Positions 57,501 to 64,000 of a stretch of DNA of 64,000 nt are shown here, one piece after another. The first letter of the stretch is position 1. Every line of letters begins with the position of its first letter. The notes under the pieces were generated by a model. That model saw only the letters and a list, made by a program, of their open reading frames with translations. It was not told the origin of the DNA and made no database searches. The DNA is taken from contig NZ_NIZW01000016.1 of NCBI RefSeq assembly GCF_002727185.1, positions 122,427 to 186,426 of the forward strand, written 5' to 3'. The DNA comes from Rhodopirellula bahusiensis. Lineage in GTDB: Bacteria > Planctomycetota > Planctomycetia > Pirellulales > Pirellulaceae. The translations under genes and the position numbers were made by a program.

Positions 57501-60500
57501 CGTCACCGTTGCTGTCCCGGCTGATTCATCAACGGTGACAGTCGGTGTCGCAAAACTGATGACCGCCCCGCCATCGTTGTCCAGGATATCGATCGTCGCC
57601 GCATCGTCTGGAAGCGTCGCATCGGCTGCCGCGATGGTGATCTGTGGATCAGTACCGGCCCCCAGCGACGTCAAGTTGATATCCACCGTTTCGGTGCCTT
57701 CGACGAGCGTATCATCGATCGTCGACAGCGTGATTCCCTGAGACGAATTGCCCGCAGTAATCGTTTCGTTGTTACTAATCGCAGGGAAGTCCGCATTGAT
57801 ACCACCTTCGGTCGCCGTGCCGGCGATGTTGAAGTTGATCAACACGTCGGTGGATGCGACGACCGGTGTGACGCGATCAGTTGCGTCAACAAGCTGGATT
57901 TCGAACAGACCTGGCTGAGGACCGGTTTCGTTTCCATCCTGAATTGGCACGATCACAACCACCGCTTCATCGTTATCCGCGATCGTCAACGATGCCGAAT
58001 TATTAATCGGATGCGGCGTGATCAACGGGTTGCTGCTACCTGTCACGATTGCGTTCACGAACTCGCTGTTCTCGACGATGTTGTCGTCGTTGATATCGAT
58101 AACCAACTGACCGGTCGTTGCCCCAGCTGGAATCACAACGGCAGCACGTGTGTAATCGAGTCCCGCACCTTCTTGAGCGACAATCGCTGGGAATCCAGAA
58201 GGCAAGGTGATATTGATCGTCGTCGGTGTGGACGCCGGATTCGAAAGCGTGATATCAAAGATACCGTCGTCTCCTCCCTCGGCACCATCTTGATTCTTGG
58301 CAATCGAGATCGTCGCCATGTCATCATCGCTGATCGTCACCGTGTCGCTGTTGGCAGCACCAACCGAAATGTCGGCGTCACCAGCAGTGATCGCGTCCAA
58401 CGTCACGATGACGCTCTCGCTGCCCTCAACGACGCTGTCATCGAGTACCTCAACGTCGATCGTCGCGGTGGTGTCACCAGCCAAAATCGTCACCGTGCCG
58501 CTCAAAGGCGTGTAATCGTTGTTCCCGATCGTGCCCGTGTTGGCATCGCCCGTCACCGTGTAGCTGATCACCGTGTCGGTGTCAGAAGCCTTGCTCAACG
58601 CAACCGTAAACTGTCCGTCAGTGCTCGGCTCAGACGCCGATGCCGTCGTGGCAGCGATTGTCACCTCAGCAGTGTCGTCATCGCTAATCGTCACAGTGTC
58701 GCTGTTGGCAGCACCAACCGAAATGTCGGCGTCACCAGCAGTGATCGCGTCCAACGTCACGATGACGCTCTCGCTGCCCTCAACGACGCTGTCATCGAGT
58801 ACCTCAACGTCGATCGTCGCGGTGGTGTCACCAGCCAAAATCGTCACCGTGCCGCTCAAAGGCGTGTAATCGTTGTTCCCGATCGTGCCCGTGTTGGCAT
58901 CGCCCGTCACCGTGTAGCTGATCACCGTGTCGGTGTCAGAAGCCTTGCTCAACGCAACCGTAAACTGTCCGTCAGTGCTCGGCTCAGACGCCGATGCCGT
59001 CGTGGCAGCGATTGTCACCTCAGCAGTGTCGTCATCGCTAATCGTCACAGTGTCGCTGTTGGCAGCACCAACCGAAATGTCGGTGTCACCAGCAGTGATC
59101 GCGTCCAACGTCACCGTTACCGTCTCATTGTCTTCCAGAATCATGTCATCCAGAACAGCCACGTCGATCGTCGCGGTGGTGTCACCAGCCAAAATCGTCA
59201 CCGTGCCGCTCAAAGGCGTGTAATCGTTGTTCCCGATCGTGCCCGTGTTGGCATCGCCCGTCACCGTGTAGCTGATCACCGTGTCGGTGTCAGAAGCCTT
59301 GCTCAACGCAACCGTAAACTGTCCGTCAGTGCTCGGCTCAGACGCCGATGCCGTCGTGGCAGCGATTGTCACCTCAGCAGTGTCGTCATCGCTAATCGTC
59401 ACAGTGTCGCTGTTGGCAGCACCAACCGAAATGTCGGTGTCACCAGCAGTGATCGCGTCCAACGTCACCGTTACCGTCTCATTGTCTTCCAGAATCATGT
59501 CATCCAGAACAGCCACGTCGATCGTCGCGGTGGTGTCACCAGCCGAAATCGTCACCGTGCCGCTCAAAGGCGTGTAATCGGTGTTCCCGATCGTGCCCGT
59601 GTTGGCATCACCCGTCACCGTGTAGCTGATCACCGTGTCGGTACTCGATGGATTCGTCAGCGAAACGGTGAATACCCCATTGGTGCCTGGCTCAACTGCA
59701 TCGGTCGTCGCTACGATCGAGACAGTCGCTGTGTCGTCATCTTCGATCGTCACAGTACCACCGGCGGCTGTCACATTCAGAGATCCAGGAATCGTCGTGA
59801 TTCCGGTCGGAAGGATCTCTAAGTTCACCGTTTCATCGGCTTCGACGATCGTGTCCGCTTTGGTATTCAACGTCACATTTTTGGTGACGACGTTGGTTGT
59901 AAGTGGACTGTCTGCCGCGGTAAACACGACATTCTGAGCCACGAAGGTGTCGTAATCGTCACCGCTGGTTGCGGTGCCATCGCCCTTGTCGTCAACGGCA
60001 GCAATGATCATCACGCCGGGGGCGATCATGACAGGGCCGGAGCCCGTTCCGTTGATCGTTAGTGTGACCGGTACGTTTTCGGTGCCGGGAGCTGCACTCT
60101 CCAGAACGGTGGTATCAACAATTTGAATCACGGCACTTTCGTCATCCGCAATCGTGTGCGCCGCGTTGAACTGATTGAAGCTGTTCTGGTTGACGTCGCC
60201 ACCTTGGAATGTCGTTCCTAAGCCGAGACCACCGATATTGAGTGTTTCAGGTCCTTCCAAAATGTTGTCGTTGAGGATTTCCAGGACTGGAGGCAGACCG
60301 CTGGTCGCGGCCAGATCGCCATTCATGTCGTAGAGCGTCAGGTCGAATTCACCGTTGCTACTGCTGTAATCACCTTCCGGAATCACGATGCTACCCGTGA
60401 AGTTGTAGTCGGTTCCTAAAGTGGCCGTTCCACCCGTGATACTGAAGGTCACCGTTCGCGAAGCGACCGACGTTCCCGTGATGTCACCGGTCACGATCAG

Positions 60501-63500
60501 GACAGGCCCGCTGCCGGTGGTTCCATCTTCGTTGCTGAGCGAACCGATCGTGATGCCCGGTTGATCGAATTCAATCAACGCATCATCGTTGTTGATTGTG
60601 CCGATGCCTTGAGGATCCGAGTCTGGCGTTGTCAAGTTCACCTGCGGTGCACCAACCACTCCATCGTAGGAGGCGTCCGTTAGATTGACGAAGAACGTTT
60701 CGTCTAGTTCGACATCGAGATCACGAGTGATGTCAACCTCGAAGTCCTTACTTGTTTCACCAGGCAAGAACGTCAGTGTTTCGGTCTTGCCGGTGTAGTC
60801 CGAACCAGCGATTGCCGTTCCGTCAGCGGTCGAGACGACGACCTCAACAATCTTGTCAGCCGCCTTGTCCAGCGTTACCTCAAACGTCGCCACCGTTGGT
60901 GGTGGAACCGCCGGATCGCCTTCATTGACGGTCACATCAGTGACCAAGAAGTTGACGACATCGTCGTTCAAAATGACAGCGTCTTCGGTGGCATTGACCA
61001 GCTCCAACGTGCCACCGACCGTCGTGATGTCAGCATTGTCTTGACCGCTCAGCGTGATGCGGAAGTCTTCGTCAGCTTCGGCCACCGAATCACCCTTCAC
61101 TTCGACGGTGATGGTCATCGTCGTGTCGTTGGGGCCAAAGGTGACGGTTCCACTTGGGAAGACCGGTGAGCCAGTGCCTGTCTGGACAAAGTCAGCTGCA
61201 TCGGCAGGTGTTGCACCGATACCGGTAACCGCCCAGTTGACCGTCGTGTCCTCAGTCGATCCATCAATGAAGCCATCGCGAGTCACCTCGAACGTGTAAC
61301 TGGTCGTCGCTGGTGCATCGCCTTCGGTCTGCGGTGTCTCCGGCGAAGCCATCAATTCCAAGTCGATGTCGTCGTTCAGGATCGTCGCTGAAACGCTGCC
61401 AACTGGCGAAGCTGTCGCCAAAGGATCAGGGCGGAACTCGACAATGTGGTTGGCTTGATCATCCGCAGGACTGGTCAAGTTGACCGTGAAGTTCTCGTCC
61501 AATTCGACATTGTTGTCACCGGCAAACGTAATCGAGATCGTTGCGGTGGTTTCGGTCGGATTGAACGTGACCGTTCCCGTTGGGAACGTGCCGCCGAAGT
61601 CCGCCGCGTCGGCTGGGTTGGTTCCTGTGCCAACGACGTTGTACGTCGCCGTGGTGGTACCCGTCTTGTCACCGTAGCGAGTCACCACGAAGTCAAACGT
61701 TTGGGTTTGCGTGTCGTTGGTTTCGTAATCATCCGCCGCTGGCGCGACGCTCAGGTCAATGTCATCATTGACAATCGTTGCATCCCCTTCAGCGTCGGTG
61801 ATTGTGATGGAGCCTCCTGGAGTGCCCGTCGAGGCACCCGACAAGGTCACCGTGAAGTCTTCGTCCATTTCGACGGCGTTATCGCCTTCGACCGAAACGG
61901 TGATCGTCGCCGTCGATTCTCCTGCTAGGAAATTGACCGTACCACTCGGTAGTGAGCCACCGACAAAGTCAAGTCCATCGACGTCCGCACCGCTGACGGT
62001 GTAAGCCGCACTGGCGGTGCTGCTGGTGTCACCACTTCGGGTGACGACAAAGTTGAACGTCTGCGTTTGCGTGTCGTTCAATTCGTCCAGCGATCCAGCG
62101 TCCGCAATCGACAATTCGGCATCATCGTTGACAATCGTTCCGGTGCCGGTGTCGGTCGTGTCGACCGAACGGCTACCGATCGCGGTGGTCACAGCCAACG
62201 AAACCGTGAAAGTTTCGTTCGGTTCGACAACCGCGTCGTCAACGACGCTAACGGTGACCGTTTGCGTCAAATTACTGGCCGTCGCGTCGTTGGCCAAGAA
62301 CGTCAGCGTTTGCGTCGCCCCGTCGTAATCGGCTGGTGAAGTCGCCGAAACATCGGCGAACGAGACATTGACATCGACATCAATATCAATCGCGTTGCTG
62401 AGCGTCACGGTGAAAGTCATCGTGCCGTCCGCTTCGTTGACGGTGACATTGTCAACCAGGAAGGTCGCCGTGTCGTTGTCATTGATCATTGTGGTGGCGG
62501 TTGTATCGGCTCCCAATGCAATCGTCGCACCAGTGCTGCTTGGCGTCGTCACGTTGGAGATTGCCACCGAGTAGGTCTCGGGCCCTTCGACAATCGCGTC
62601 GTCGACGGTTGGCAACAAAATCGTCAAATCGGCGACCGTGCCGTCGCTAGCACCCTTTGTGTACGTCAACACGTTGCCAACGCGGGCATAACTGCCGCTC
62701 GGACCGTTGTACAACGCAATCGCGTCATCCACGTCTTGCAGGAAAGCCTCGGTGAAGTCCGCTGTTTCGGCCGGGTTGGCACCACTGAGCGTGATATCGA
62801 TCTCAACCGAAGCCGTCTCGCCGCCTTGCAAGTTTCCATCCAGAGTCAACGTGTAGCTGGCATCGACGCCTTCGTCCACACCAGCGGTGCCTTGAGCGGC
62901 CGGCTGAGTCAACGTGAACGTTGCCGTGTCCAAGTCCACGATGGTTGTCGTCAGAGTGGCTTCCGTCGGGCTGACGGAATCCACCGCACCGGATGTGCTC
63001 GGCCCAACATAGTCGCTGATCGTCAGCGTGAAGTCTTCGGGACCTTCGACCAGATTATTCAATGCAATGTTGTCGTCGCTGGTGTTGACGCTTAACAACA
63101 ACTTGTCGACGGGCCCAGCGGAACCACCATGCGTGTACGTGATCACCACCGTAGAGCCACTCAAGGCCGCGGTGTACGTCCCCGACCCTGCCGCGGTCGT
63201 TGTGATCGAATTTAAAACATCGGTTAGCAACGCCGTGTCAAAGTCAGCCGCCTCGGCAGCGTCATTGCTTAGTGCTCCGTTCGGGAAAGTGACGTCAAGG
63301 TGGACGACCGCCACTTCGCCCGCCTGCAATTCACCATCCAAAATCAAGTCGTAGGTCGCATTGGCACCCTCGTTGACTTGACCCGCGACAGAATTGTCAT
63401 CCACCAGCGACCATGTCGCGACATCATTATCGCTGATCGTCGTCGTAACGGTGTTGGTCGCTCCCACGACAACCGTTGCACCGGTGGTGCTCGGCATCGC

Positions 63501-64000
63501 GGCTGCGGTCAATGTCAGCGTGTAGTCCTCAGGGCCCTCGACCAAGTTGTTGCTTGGCGAACCATCGTCTTCGCTGACGGTCAAATTGATCGTCAGATCG
63601 CTGACCGTGCCGTCCACACTGCCTTGAGTATAGGTCAGCGTATTGCCAACACGACCGTACATGTCACCGTTGGACGCGGCGGCATTGTAAAGGCCGATGG
63701 CGGTATCAACGTCAGCCAAGAACGCGTTGGTGAAGTCAGCCACTTCGGCTGGATCGTTGCTCGGAGCTCCACCTGGAAAGCTGATCGCGATGTCCGCCGA
63801 TGCGGTCTCGCCTGCTTGCATCATCCCGTCGAGCTTCAACTGATAGGCCGCCGTCGCACCTTCGGCAACCGATGTCGCACCAATCAATGTGAACGTCGCG
63901 ACCTCGTCGTCGTTGATCGTCGTCGTGACTTCGATCGTCGCCGCTCCACCGACCAGTTGAACATCGCTGCCCGTTGAACTAGTCGGGTTGGACAGCGAAA
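51501..64000 (-). CDS. Giant Calx-beta repeat protein, C-terminal part, cut by window edge
   Basis: The frame is open from the stop at 51501 to the window edge, over 4,160 codons, and I read it as continuing past the edge (the codons at 63888-64000 still give the Calx-beta pattern). It consists of about two and a half dozen Calx-beta repeats with linkers such as TISDDDTAEV and ATIVNDDIDL. Near 54790-55480 lies a choice-of-anchor-L-like segment (MGIDEGVVLSSGSADAAVGP), near 52490-52830 a cadherin-like domain, and near 51776-51815 a calcium-binding dockerin-like motif (DLDGDGIIGPAD). The end is an acidic tail (DEIFGLLK). It should be a calcium-binding surface or matrix protein. No PEP-CTERM signal is seen. 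Confidence 0.93.
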   Translation of the reverse strand, partial: SLSNPTSSTGSDVQLVGGAATIEVTTTINDDEVATFTLIGATSVAEGATAAYQLKLDGMMQAGETASADIAISFPGGAPSNDPAEVADFTNAFLADVDTAIGLYNAAASNGDMYGRVGNTLTYTQGSVDGTVSDLTINLTVSEDDGSPSNNLVEGPEDYTLTLTAAAMPSTTGATVVVGATNTVTTTISDNDVATWSLVDDNSVAGQVNEGANATYDLILDGELQAGEVAVVHLDVTFPNGALSNDAAEAADFDTALLTDVLNSITTTAAGSGTYTAALSGSTVVITYTHGGSAGPVDKLLLSVNTSDDNIALNNLVEGPEDFTLTISDYVGPSTSGAVDSVSPTEATLTTTIVDLDTATFTLTQPAAQGTAGVDEGVDASYTLTLDGNLQGGETASVEIDITLSGANPAETADFTEAFLQDVDDAIALYNGPSGSYARVGNVLTYTKGASDGTVADLTILLPTVDDAIVEGPETYSVAISNVTTPSSTGATIALGADTTATTMINDNDTATFLVDNVTVNEADGTMTFTVTLSNAIDIDVDVNVSFADVSATSPADYDGATQTLTFLANDATASNLTQTVTVSVVDDAVVEPNETFTVSLAVTTAIGSRSVDTTDTGTGTIVNDDAELSIADAGSLDELNDTQTQTFNFVVTRSGDTSSTASAAYTVSGADVDGLDFVGGSLPSGTVNFLAGESTATITVSVEGDNAVEMDEDFTVTLSGASTGTPGGSITITDAEGDATIVNDDIDLSVAPAADDYETNDTQTQTFDFVVTRYGDKTGTTTATYNVVGTGTNPADAADFGGTFPTGTVTFNPTETTATISITFAGDNNVELDENFTVNLTSPADDQANHIVEFRPDPLATASPVGSVSATILNDDIDLELMASPETPQTEGDAPATTSYTFEVTRDGFIDGSTEDTTVNWAVTGIGATPADAADFVQTGTGSPVFPSGTVTFGPNDTTMTITVEVKGDSVAEADEDFRITLSGQDNADITTVGGTLELVNATEDAVILNDDVVNFLVTDVTVNEGDPAVPPPTVATFEVTLDKAADKIVEVVVSTADGTAIAGSDYTGKTETLTFLPGETSKDFEVDITRDLDVELDETFFVNLTDASYDGVVGAPQVNLTTPDSDPQGIGTINNDDALIEFDQPGITIGSLSNEDGTTGSGPVLIVTGDITGTSVASRTVTFSITGGTATLGTDYNFTGSIVIPEGDYSSSNGEFDLTLYDMNGDLAATSGLPPVLEILNDNILEGPETLNIGGLGLGTTFQGGDVNQNSFNQFNAAHTIADDESAVIQIVDTTVLESAAPGTENVPVTLTINGTGSGPVMIAPGVMIIAAVDDKGDGTATSGDDYDTFVAQNVVFTAADSPLTTNVVTKNVTLNTKADTIVEADETVNLEILPTGITTIPGSLNVTAAGGTVTIEDDDTATVSIVATTDAVEPGTNGVFTVSLTNPSSTDTVISYTVTGDANTGTIGNTDYTPLSGTVTISAGDTTATIDVAVLDDMILEDNETVTVTLDAITAGDTDISVGAANSDTVTISDDDTAEVTIAATTASASEPSTDGQFTVALSKASDTDTVISYTVTGDANTGTIGNNDYTPLSGTVTILAGDTTATIDVAVLDDMILEDNETVTVTLDAITAGDTDISVGAANSDTVTISDDDTAEVTIAATTASASEPSTDGQFTVALSKASDTDTVISYTVTGDANTGTIGNNDYTPLSGTVTILAGDTTATIDVEVLDDSVVEGSESVIVTLDAITAGDADISVGAANSDTVTISDDDTAEVTIAATTASASEPSTDGQFTVALSKASDTDTVISYTVTGDANTGTIGNNDYTPLSGTVTILAGDTTATIDVEVLDDSVVEGSESVIVTLDAITAGDADISVGAANSDTVTISDDDMATISIAKNQDGAEGGDDGIFDITLSNPASTPTTINITLPSGFPAIVAQEGAGLDYTRAAVVIPAGATTGQLVIDINDDNIVENSEFVNAIVTGSSNPLITPHPINNSASLTIADNDEAVVVIVPIQDGNETGPQPGLFEIQLVDATDRVTPVVASTDVLINFNIAGTATEGGINADFPAISNNETITAGNSSQGITLSTIDDTLVEGTETVDINLTSLGAGTDPQITIAAADATLPDDAATIDILDNDGGAVISFATPTVTVDESAGTATVTLQISAPVAGPFSVAYTLADGTANLGSDYTNVGVSGVATFTGGSASETVDIVIPITDDMALEASETFTLTLGAITGAPATVTAAATPATVTITDNDSPATVSVTDVTYNEADATKTVSVTVDKAVQGGFTVAYDASTGTATAGTDYTAVSGTLDFDGTAGQTLTFIVPVSNDTDVEGDETINVTLGAITGTTLAANINTVDGVVTIANDDIDLDLTPTTISQAEGDSGPTTYTYTVTRTGLDTGTSTADWAVTFTGSDPADAADISSPLTGSVTFAPGVNTATIDVDVVGDLDVEGDDEFTVTLSNPLDTDPNTDSIEIVNGVGVGTIVNDDGATVSVADVSVDEGGVATVTLSLDQAVAGGLTVNYSTAGGTATIVDDFADASGSVTFTGTAGETQTFTIVTVADSDVEGDETVLVTLDSVTGTLAGDVTLGAPATVTITDNDIDLTLGAATPSSQDEGDTGTKTYTFTVTRTGLLTAQTNVDYEVAGFGSSPANADDFGGSFPMGTLNFGTGVSSLDITINVSGDSTVEPNEDFVVTLSNAQHMAAPSTTAADSIDLIDNGQTATIVNDDTTSLTVSDPVIRETSSGTTVAEVVVTLVNDVQGAFTVDYATVDGTAVDASDYVADSGTLNFAGTAGETKTISITVNGDSEVEMDEAFKVVLSNLNAAGLGVITTTPSFDFSIVGDTFTDTATTPPASGNLQVPFVTGDATLLTLEMLGSGGTPTGTPTFSEPGLLMGQHAGGLFSQGFDAMGIDEGVVLSSGSADAAVGPNTAGDNSSVNIPANTELEFEIDWGGGDLNLDFVFATEEQTGASQEADLFQIFIDGVKKYELSALDASLSNSTATGSSLMEFDRFTDVLTFSEPSLSAATHQIRLVIVPGGSGATLDKDDSAVFLRAGSLGLPTASPTAAPFVVTNTSTGGVDITGVFLDLTGAGYEFDTDGSTGGTISLPFSALSGSDAITGLTAPTLADSDTSLTLSFTDFDSGEVFSFQVDVDAIGVDGVVSASDLIGATLLVTFSDSSNSGPISIVAGPGPNSAVASYTGTPTTGVSPIDISDEGNVTIENDDIDLELLATTTPSLNEGDVAGDDTTYTFEVTRDGFITGSGEDTTVEWAIDFGASDADASDFETPTSGTLTFGPTETSKLITIKLAEDTTVESDEDFVVTLTNPANADTDSPQDGSIDLVNDVASATIANDDQVAIVIDDVTATEEAGTMTFTVSLDEAVDGDVVVDLATADGTTIEAITGAVGDNDFDLSTTQVTLNAGNSYSALVTVTLNDDSVVEGNETFTLGVSGITATIVDTSDIDSSDTGLGTITNTDTSELSVSASLPNAAEPGTDGEFTFSLTNPSSTDTTFTYNISGTATAGSDYGSLTGTATIPAGDLFVEVTVDVFDDNIIEPDETVIVDLDTITVGAIGFIGIDPDAADQTATVNIDSEDFGYIVVRQSDVTDGSESGPVAGEFVISLNSMPDGTGVDLTSTEAITVQIQSSGTATATTDFTSIAGTATIAIGSSSTAVSVNVLDDALAEGTETVTLTATALVITSPDFTLGTADAATVSIFDNDNAPVATDDTLSIAENSPNTTSVGFVSATDADLPADTLTYAVTGGTGSTAFAVDPATGEITVADSAQLDFEGPVNPFTLDVEVTDSAGNSDAATVTINLTDEPDTASGPRIAKVIVNSTGWTDIVRDVIDGGYDGVAIDTNAPGYVMPTGPATGTMPGQTTTLPWTTLDEVKVVFDQNVTGIDVSDFSFSLASSEYLMANGDGSSPILPSINSVSYDASTFTATLSLTGFFEANAFDLIVSSSGVQDVAGGNDLDGEWVNESGAMASGDGVAGGDFEFRILTLPGDFDGAVLAQGQVTVAPSDFAGAGALQNSNELAFEFMGSVFVTANYDPRADLDGDGIIGPADTGVIRNEQNAILFPFVAPSAMSIQESSADENDELQAKSNVFAIEEKFVDSQLKEESVIDDDLIDASEEIAVEEETGFESYVDAVDEIFGLLK
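58320..59640 (-). repeat. Four tandem near-identical 354-bp units inside the giant gene
   Basis: Corresponding positions recur every 354 bases (58573, 58927, 59281 and 59635 on the plus strand), encoding a 118-residue Calx-beta unit. Protein-level variants alternate as two copies of DDMILEDNETVTVTLDAITA and two of DDSVVEGSESVIVTLDAITA, in that order, so the array reads A-A-B-B. DNA identity between neighbours is nearly complete by eye, far above the remaining Calx-beta repeats. Confidence 0.9.

Noticed and set aside
58011..59822. Plus-strand open frame of 603 codons
   Set aside because: It is antisense to the 354-bp tandem units of the giant gene; its own repeats simply mirror those units. 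Other plus-strand frames over 51.5-64 kb are rejected for the same reason.

Overview
The window looks like a chromosomal segment of a planctomycete close to Rhodopirellula. The pointers are a DUF1592-type cytochrome next to a DUF1552 protein, PEP-CTERM secreted proteins, a giant Calx-beta/dockerin-like protein, many signal-peptide proteins without recognisable families, weak Shine-Dalgarno use with several TTG/GTG starts, and intergenic spaces filled with families of short dispersed repeats. No rRNA, tRNA, CRISPR array, transposase or phage gene was seen.

Layout. 1-5.7 kb (minus): a MoxR ATPase / DUF58 / transglutaminase-type operon, cut by the window edge, then a small cluster with an FMN-binding split-barrel protein, a GNAT acetyltransferase and a membrane protein. 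6.1-10.1 kb: a DNA-damage tolerance locus (imuA-imuB), preceded by a small protein starting with a beta-clamp-binding-like pentapeptide and by an 18-bp palindrome in the imuA promoter region. imuA and imuB both carry the same palindromic repeat in frame. 10.2-14.4 kb: the DUF1592/DUF1552 pair. 14.5-24.5 kb: cytidine deaminase, HtrA-like protease, MsrA, MnmE, a DsbD-type thiol reductase, an APH-like kinase, an HDOD protein and a small membrane protein. 24.9-30.8 kb: recA, an MBL-fold hydrolase, a DUF485 + SSS symporter pair and FolE. 30.8-45.9 kb: a solitary GspF-like protein coupled to a secreted protein, a lipoprotein MsrA, a thioesterase, Ndk, several secreted or anchored hypothetical proteins, GuaB and FtsK. 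46.4-64 kb: a SUMF1/FGE-like secreted protein, two PEP-CTERM metalloprotease-like proteins, a small PEP-CTERM protein and the 3' part (over 4,160 codons) of a giant Calx-beta protein running off the right edge.

The genes suggest three joint themes: mutagenic DNA repair (recA, imuA, imuB, possibly the small clamp-binding protein), protection of envelope proteins from oxidation or misfolding (two MsrA forms, DsbD, HtrA), and a large extracellular/surface protein programme (PEP-CTERM proteins, giant Calx-beta protein). The least explained material is the dispersed repeat system: at least five families, one of which sits in frame inside two adjacent genes, one of which supplies a stop codon, and one mosaic of which is duplicated near two metalloprotease genes.
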